The translations under genes were made by a program, and so were the position numbers. This document shows, piece after piece, positions 59,581-64,000 of a stretch of 64,000 nt of DNA (position 1 is the first letter of the stretch; each line of letters opens with the position of its first letter). The notes under the pieces are model-generated. The model saw only the letters and a list, made by a program, of their open reading frames with translations. It ran no database searches and was not told where the DNA came from. Source of the DNA: Anodontia alba (lineage: Eukaryota; Mollusca; Bivalvia; Lucinida; Lucinidae); the NCBI GenBank assembly GCA_964016985.1, contig OZ024827.1, forward strand, positions 73,480,953-73,544,952, in the 5' to 3' direction.

Positions 59581-59816
59581 CCCTTAAAACGCCAAGAGTA
59601 CCTGCATCTGAAAATGTCGTCTGTTAATGTCGTCTGCTGAATATTCTTGCAAACTTTTCAAACCTATTTTTGCATACAGGCAAACAGTGTGGACCCTGAT
59701 CAGACTGCTCCTAGATGAGCAGTCTGATCTGGGTCCACACTGTTTGCAAAAATGACTTTTAAAATCGCAAGCAGATGACAAAGCAGACGACAATTGTTGT
59801 GATTGGCAGTTTAAGG
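59581..59816. repeat. E-variant MITE carrying core-2 hairpin
   Basis: TTAA at 59577-59580 and 59817-59820. Matches 29062-29296 almost throughout, including the core-2 hairpin (about 59688-59748) with tip GACTGCTCCTAGATGAGCAG. Confidence 0.8.
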
Positions 59817-60226
59817 TTAAGCCCCAAAGTAGTTTTTCTACTGTCAGTTCCAAAGCAGATCCTCCATTGCAGTCTTTGTGCATCATATCTGGTTTCATAT
59901 GTGATGTTTATTTTGTCATTGTTTGTTTCTCATTATTGCATAAAAAGCAGTGTCGCACGTTATTAACAGCCGTGCATTAACCGGCGAAAAGCAGTGTATT
60001 AACAAGGCAATTCACACGCTGTTAATGCAAGGTTATGCAACTTTCAATATGATCGTACCTGGGCCACAGATTTGCTGCCGTTACGTGATGTGTACTTCCA
60101 GGCCCTAGAAGGAGCACAGTCAGTGGAAATTTCGTTTGGGAGATATTGGTGAAAAGGCGAAACAAAAAAGTGCAAGAAATAACGCAAAATGTAGCAAATG
60201 TTTTCAGTTTTTTATGCAACAACAGC

Positions 60227-60365
60227 GATTGAACATGGTTTTTCAATGCATTAACATTCGCCAGGTTCCCTGGGAGGTGTTGAAAACCGCGGCCTTTGGC
60301 CTCGGTTTTCAACACCTCCCACAGGACCTGGGGAATGTTAATGCATGAAAAACCATGTTCAATCC
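60227..60365. repeat. 139-bp near-perfect palindrome
   Basis: GATTGAACATGGTTTTTCAA ... GTGTTGAAAACCG meets its complement around GGCCTTTGGCC at 60296. Flanks (59950-60226) carry TTAACAGCCGTGCATTAACC-type words and may belong to the same element. Confidence 0.8.
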
Positions 60366-60744
60366 CTATATTCTCTCTTCTTTTTGCACCTCAGAAAGGC
60401 TGTGCTTCATGATTGTGGCATTTCCTGGGTATCTTCACTTATATTTTTGACATTCCACGTGAATCCAAGACAAAATAGATGAAACATCAAGTGCCACAGA
60501 CTTCCTCGGAAAAACAAGAAAATTACCAAATACTTGTTTTGTTTTAGTATCTATTTTTTGCATTTTTAAAAACTAAGTATTTAAATATGTTAACTTTACT
60601 CTGATCACACAGAAAGCTCAGCAAACTGATAAATGTGTTCTCAAAAAGCAGATGTTGATGTTTGGCTGTATTTGTTTGTGCAGACTCTGATAGCTATGAT
60701 CTGACTGCTTTGTAAATATATTACAGGGGACTTGTTAAAGAGTG

Positions 60745-60935
60745 GTGATAATTCTGGGATAATTTTCTCCAGTTCTTCATAAAAGCATGTAATGGATACT
60801 CATTAGAAGGCTTCATAAAAACATATGTTATGAGTACGCATTTTAAGTGCCTCACCAAGGCGCTTCTAATGACTACCAAATTCATAATTATGTTTCTATG
60901 GAGAAATAAGAAAAATTATCCCAGAAAACTTCTCA
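60745..60935. repeat. HpB2 MITE copy 2, rearranged
   Basis: GTGGTGATAATTCTGGGATA and AATTATCCCAGAAAA ends as at 22394. The left arm of core-1 is partly duplicated (ATACTCATTAGAAGGCTTCA). Confidence 0.6.
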
Positions 60936-61027
60936 TTGTCAAATACATCACCTTAACACTATGTACATTTGTATTCACAGAAAAAGTTACTATACAGTTT
61001 TGAATATCGATGTTTTGGTTATATTTG

Positions 61028-61267
61028 AGCCAGAGTACGACAAAACCTACTTTTAGTCTTTTGCCACCAGTGAAGCCTCAACCAGCCTGTGCACCCAGAC
61101 AGTCTGATCAGAATCTTTGCTGATCGCATGTGCCTTCTACAATCTTCAGGCTATTCAGAGGAATAAATGAGAACCCTTGCCATACTGGGTGGATTTGCAG
61201 GCTGATCTGAGCCTACATGTATGCTGGTCACACTGGTCTTATTGTAGGTTTGTCATGCGCTGGCTCA
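61028..61267. repeat. J MITE, complete
   Basis: Ends GAGCCAGAGTACGACAAAAC and GTTTGTCATGCGCTGGCTCA. Confidence 0.7.
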
Positions 61268-61284
61268 TTTCATAGTCCACCTCC

Positions 61285-61515
61285 AAGATCCTGTCGCCCA
61301 GATCAATAACACAGTCGGTAGCACATCTGACTGCAGATCCACTCAAGTTTGAATCCCAGTTCAGTCACATAACTTTCATGGAGTATGACTGTGGAATCAT
61401 TTCTGCAGTCATTCTCCCCTTCTACTGATTCAAGAAGGGCAGTTGTCAATCAGTTAAATGTGAAAGTATGTGCACAAAACCTGACTAACCACTTAGAGGA
61501 GATCCTGTACACTCT
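61285..61515 (+). repeat. S1 SINE, truncated by later sequence
   Basis: tRNA-like head CAGTCGGTAGCACATCTGAC and AGTTTGAATCCCAGTTCAG, body TTCTACTGATTCAAGAAGGG, ending CTAACCACTTAGAGGA about 30 bp before the mariner. Confidence 0.65.
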
Positions 61516-61822
61516 ATATTTAGGGTATATAGTGGTATGGTACGAGGGTGTATCAAAAAATACGTGGACTTTTATTATAACTTTAAAACTACTCAACGTA
61601 AATCGATAAAATTTTGCACACGTATTAAACAATTAAATGTTAAAAGGATCATAGGGTTTACATTGATGTATTATACTTGTGTTTAACAAAATTCAAGTTT
61701 TAATAGTCCTGGGTAGGTACCCCCGGCGCAACCCATTTCTTGACTGCACTGCGTAGTGTTAATATCTCTCTTGACTCCCTAAATTAGCGCCAAACTATAC
61801 TTAACGTCGTCTGCTTATGTGT

Positions 61823-61830
61823 TGACGTCA
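61823..61830. promoter_or_regulatory. TGACGTCA palindrome in mariner leader
   Basis: Perfect CRE-type octamer about 100 bp upstream of the transposase ATG, within a cluster of ACGTC words (61803, 61838, 61855). A similar cluster follows the gene (63151-63182). Either promoter elements or subterminal transposase sites. Confidence 0.3.
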
Positions 61831-61926
61831 TATTTAACGTCGTTGCAAATTTGAGCGTCATCCGTTGGGTACTTTAGAATATACAGCCAGTAAACTTAAG
61901 GTGTACGTGGAAATCGTAAGGTCAAA

Positions 61927-63133
61927 ATGGCGGCACCGGCGCAGGAAGAGACCCGTGCAATAATAAAGTTTTGTGTGGACCTAGGAAAAACACCAACAGA
62001 GACGATGAAAATGATGAAGGATGCTAATCGATCTTCAAATGTAAGCAGATCTCTTGTTTTTAAGTGGCATAAAAGATTTTCGGAGGGTAGGGAGTCTCTA
62101 AAAGACGACACTGGGAGAGGACGGAAACGAATCGTGAACGCTGGGACAGTAGCGGCAGTGAAGAGCCTTATCGAGGAGGACCGTAGATTGACTGTTAGTG
62201 ACATTTCAACAAAAGTAGGCGTTAGTTATGGCAGCGTCCACTCGATTTTGAGAAACCAGCTGAAGATGTCAAAGGTTCATGCGCGCTGGGTGCCGAGATT
62301 ACTAAAAAATGCAGAAAAGGAACGACGTGTTCAAGATTCTCTGTCTTTCCTACGGCAGTATGAGAGGCACGGAGACGCTTTCCTCGACAGAATTATAACT
62401 ACAGACGAGACGTGGCTCTGGTTTTACAACCCAGAGACGAAGCAGCAGTCCTCTGTGTGGAAGAGAAATTCATCCCCACCCCCACAGAAGGCCAGGGTCA
62501 GCCGGTCCGGAGGGAAGTACATGTTTATCATGTTTATGGACAGACGGGGTATGCTGCTGTGCCATTCCGTGCCTAAGGACCAGACGGTGAATGCCGACTA
62601 CTATTCTAAGGTAAAAAACATTTTCCTTACTATTTTTATTAACAAATGAACTATAATTAAAACATTTAACATTTCTAATAAATGTTCTTCTTTTCAGGGC
62701 CGGCAGGTTTGTTTTCAAATGAATAAATCTGGGTATTCGATTTCATGTTTTTCAGGTTCTCAGACGTGACCTGATACACGCACTGCAGAAGAAGAGGCCC
62801 GGCATTCCGATCGAGAGATATATTCTTCACCAGGATAATGCCCCGGCACACAGGGCGGACACCACCCGGCTTAAACTCGACCTGATGGGATTAAAGACTA
62901 TCGACCACAGCCCTTATTCCCCGGACCTGGCTCCCATGGACTTTGCCGTTTTCCCGGAAATTAAAGCACAGCTCAAGGGACGAAGATTTACGTCGCTGGA
63001 GGAGCTTACATACTCAACACATGGCATCATTCGTCAGTTCGACTCAGCGTGGTATCAGAAGGTGTTTAGCAAGTGGGTGGAGCGACACAGGAAGTGTGTT
63101 GAGTGTAGAGGCCAATACTTTGAAAAGCGCTGA
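61927..63133 (+). CDS. Mariner transposase, two exons, intact
   Basis: Cut-and-paste transposase. Exon 1 61927-62610 (228 codons from MAAPAQEETRAIIKFCVDLG) and exon 2 62756-63133 (125 codons plus stop) join in phase 0 to 353 residues, the normal mariner length. Order: first HTH (residues about 8-60, VFKWHKRFSEGRESLKDD), GRGRKR hook, second HTH (VSDISTKVGVSYGSVHSILR), ARWVPRLL linker, then catalytic Asp in TTDETWLWFY, Asp in HQDNAPAH, and Asp in SPDLAPMDF with 34 residues between the last two (DD34D). C-terminal WVERHRKCVECRGQYFEKR. No stop or frameshift. Without splicing, exon 1 would run 12 codons into the intron and lose the second and third Asp. Confidence 0.92.
62611..62755 (+). other. 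Spliceosomal intron in mariner transposase
   Basis: GTAAAA donor after TCTAAG; acceptor CATGTTTTTCAG. AT-rich, with stops in frame. An alternative acceptor CTTTTCAG at 62698 would break the frame. Inferred from reading-frame continuity. Confidence 0.8.
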
Positions 63134-63407
63134 CTTGCAACGTAAGTAGTCAACGTCAACGTCGAAACGTCATCTTGACGTCGTTACCGTGCGCCGGTAC
63201 CACTACACTAACCATTTAAGAACGGTTGCTATGGGAGACCCACTGGACCTATCGTACCCAAAGTTAACAGACATATAGAAAAATGCCGATATATAATTAC
63301 TATGTATATTTGATCTCATTATCTGTAAAAACAAAATTACTGTAACGAAAGTTCACGTATTTTTTGATCCACCCACGTATAGTAATCTACTGTCCTATCG
63401 ACATCTC

Positions 63408-63945
63408 TCGGAAAGACGGTTTTTGCTTGGCGTTTTATTTTAAATGAAAATACAACATGTATTTTATTCCAGTTGACCATATCTTATCAGAAACCATTTG
63501 TCTTTTCTGTTTCTGTGTTTCGTTCTCAAACATTTGGTGTAAAATTTACGGCCAAAAATTAGTCTGACCTATGCAATTTCTATAGTAAAGCGAATTTTCT
63601 GGAGTTTTTGTCTAAGAAAATGCTTTTTACTTTTGTTTGCTGAAGTTAAATGATTGCTGTTTCACAACAATATTGTGAAAATTTCAGAAAAATTGAACAG
63701 GCGGAACTTGTTGAAAATCTGCCTTCAAGTTACCTACCCTACAGATTTCTGCATAATTTGCATTCATTTTTACTATGGGAAAAAAGTGAAAATATTTGAT
63801 TTTTTAAAAATTAATGACCAGAATTAGACTTTTTTTTGCATATGTAGTTACGACAAATGATTTTGCATTAAATCATAACCAAAGTTTGCAAATTTACTTC
63901 TATGTAAAGCGCCAAGCAAAAAACAACTTTCTGAAAGAAGTTGAA
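63408..63945 (+). repeat. N MITE copy 2
   Basis: GAAAGACGGTTTTTGCTTGGC at left, GCGCCAAGCAAAAAACAACT at right. The interior matches the reverse complement of 24995-25490. Confidence 0.75.
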
Positions 63946-64000
63946 GCACAGTAACTGACTGAAGAATTATTTTAAAAACAAAAACACAATACAATGTATT

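Larger units (their letters stand above)
61543..63377 (+). mobile_element. Mariner transposon with intact transposase (copy 3)
   Basis: 1835 bp between TA dinucleotides (61541-61542, 63378-63379). About 30-bp inverted ends CGAGGGTGTATCAAAAAATA and complement of TATTTTTTGATCCACCCACG (3 mismatches). Longer than usual because of about 380 bp of leader, a 145-bp intron and about 240 bp of trailer. Antisense to NPEPL1. Confidence 0.92.

Noticed and set aside
58298..64000. Search for the N-terminal NPEPL1 exons
   Set aside because: No minus-strand exon encoding the expected domain was seen; only repeats and mariner copy 3.

Overview
This is a gene-poor, repeat-saturated stretch of a large animal genome, most likely a bivalve mollusc. 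The basis is two metazoan genes with short exons and long GT-AG introns, a DIRS retrotransposon, mariner transposons, tRNA-derived SINEs and dense miniature inverted-repeat elements (MITEs). The bivalve call is inference; 'metazoan, probably lophotrochozoan' is safer.

Two host genes lie on the minus strand. (1) A coactosin-like actin-binding protein (COTL1 type) has three coding exons, 14193-14272, 8233-8315 and 4176-4333; its last exon(s) lie beyond base 1. (2) An M17 aminopeptidase of the NPEPL1 type has nine exons from 58216-58297 down to the stop at 31777; its N-terminal exons lie beyond base 64000. Exon phases agree throughout and all introns are GT-AG. Between the genes (14.3-31.8 kb) I see only repeats, including a broken LINE end at 29.7-30.25 kb.

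Autonomous-type elements are a structurally complete DIRS retrotransposon (51841-58020) with gag, RT/RNase H and a frameshifted tyrosine recombinase, two dead mariners (38432-39775 and 48414-49749), and one mariner (61543-63377) whose transposase is intact and appears to contain a spliceosomal intron. All lie in NPEPL1 introns or just upstream of its first visible exon.

Most of the rest is MITEs. Names used below: HpA, HpB, HpB2, HpC and HpW have different ends but share 'core-1', a palindrome whose arms meet at TTAGAANCGCCTC/GAGGCGNTTCTAA. D1, D2, D3, M and part of E share 'core-2', a hairpin beginning GCAAACAGTGCAGACCCAG. D1, E, F and M are flanked by TTAA, like piggyBac-type elements. G, H, I, J, J2, K, L, N, P, Q, R and T are further families. 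S1 and S2 are SINEs. The most interesting signals are reuse of the same hairpin cores inside unrelated MITE families, palindromic covariation of their tips, precise TTAA nesting, and the intron-bearing intact mariner. The window starts with a higher-order tandem array (1-2262).
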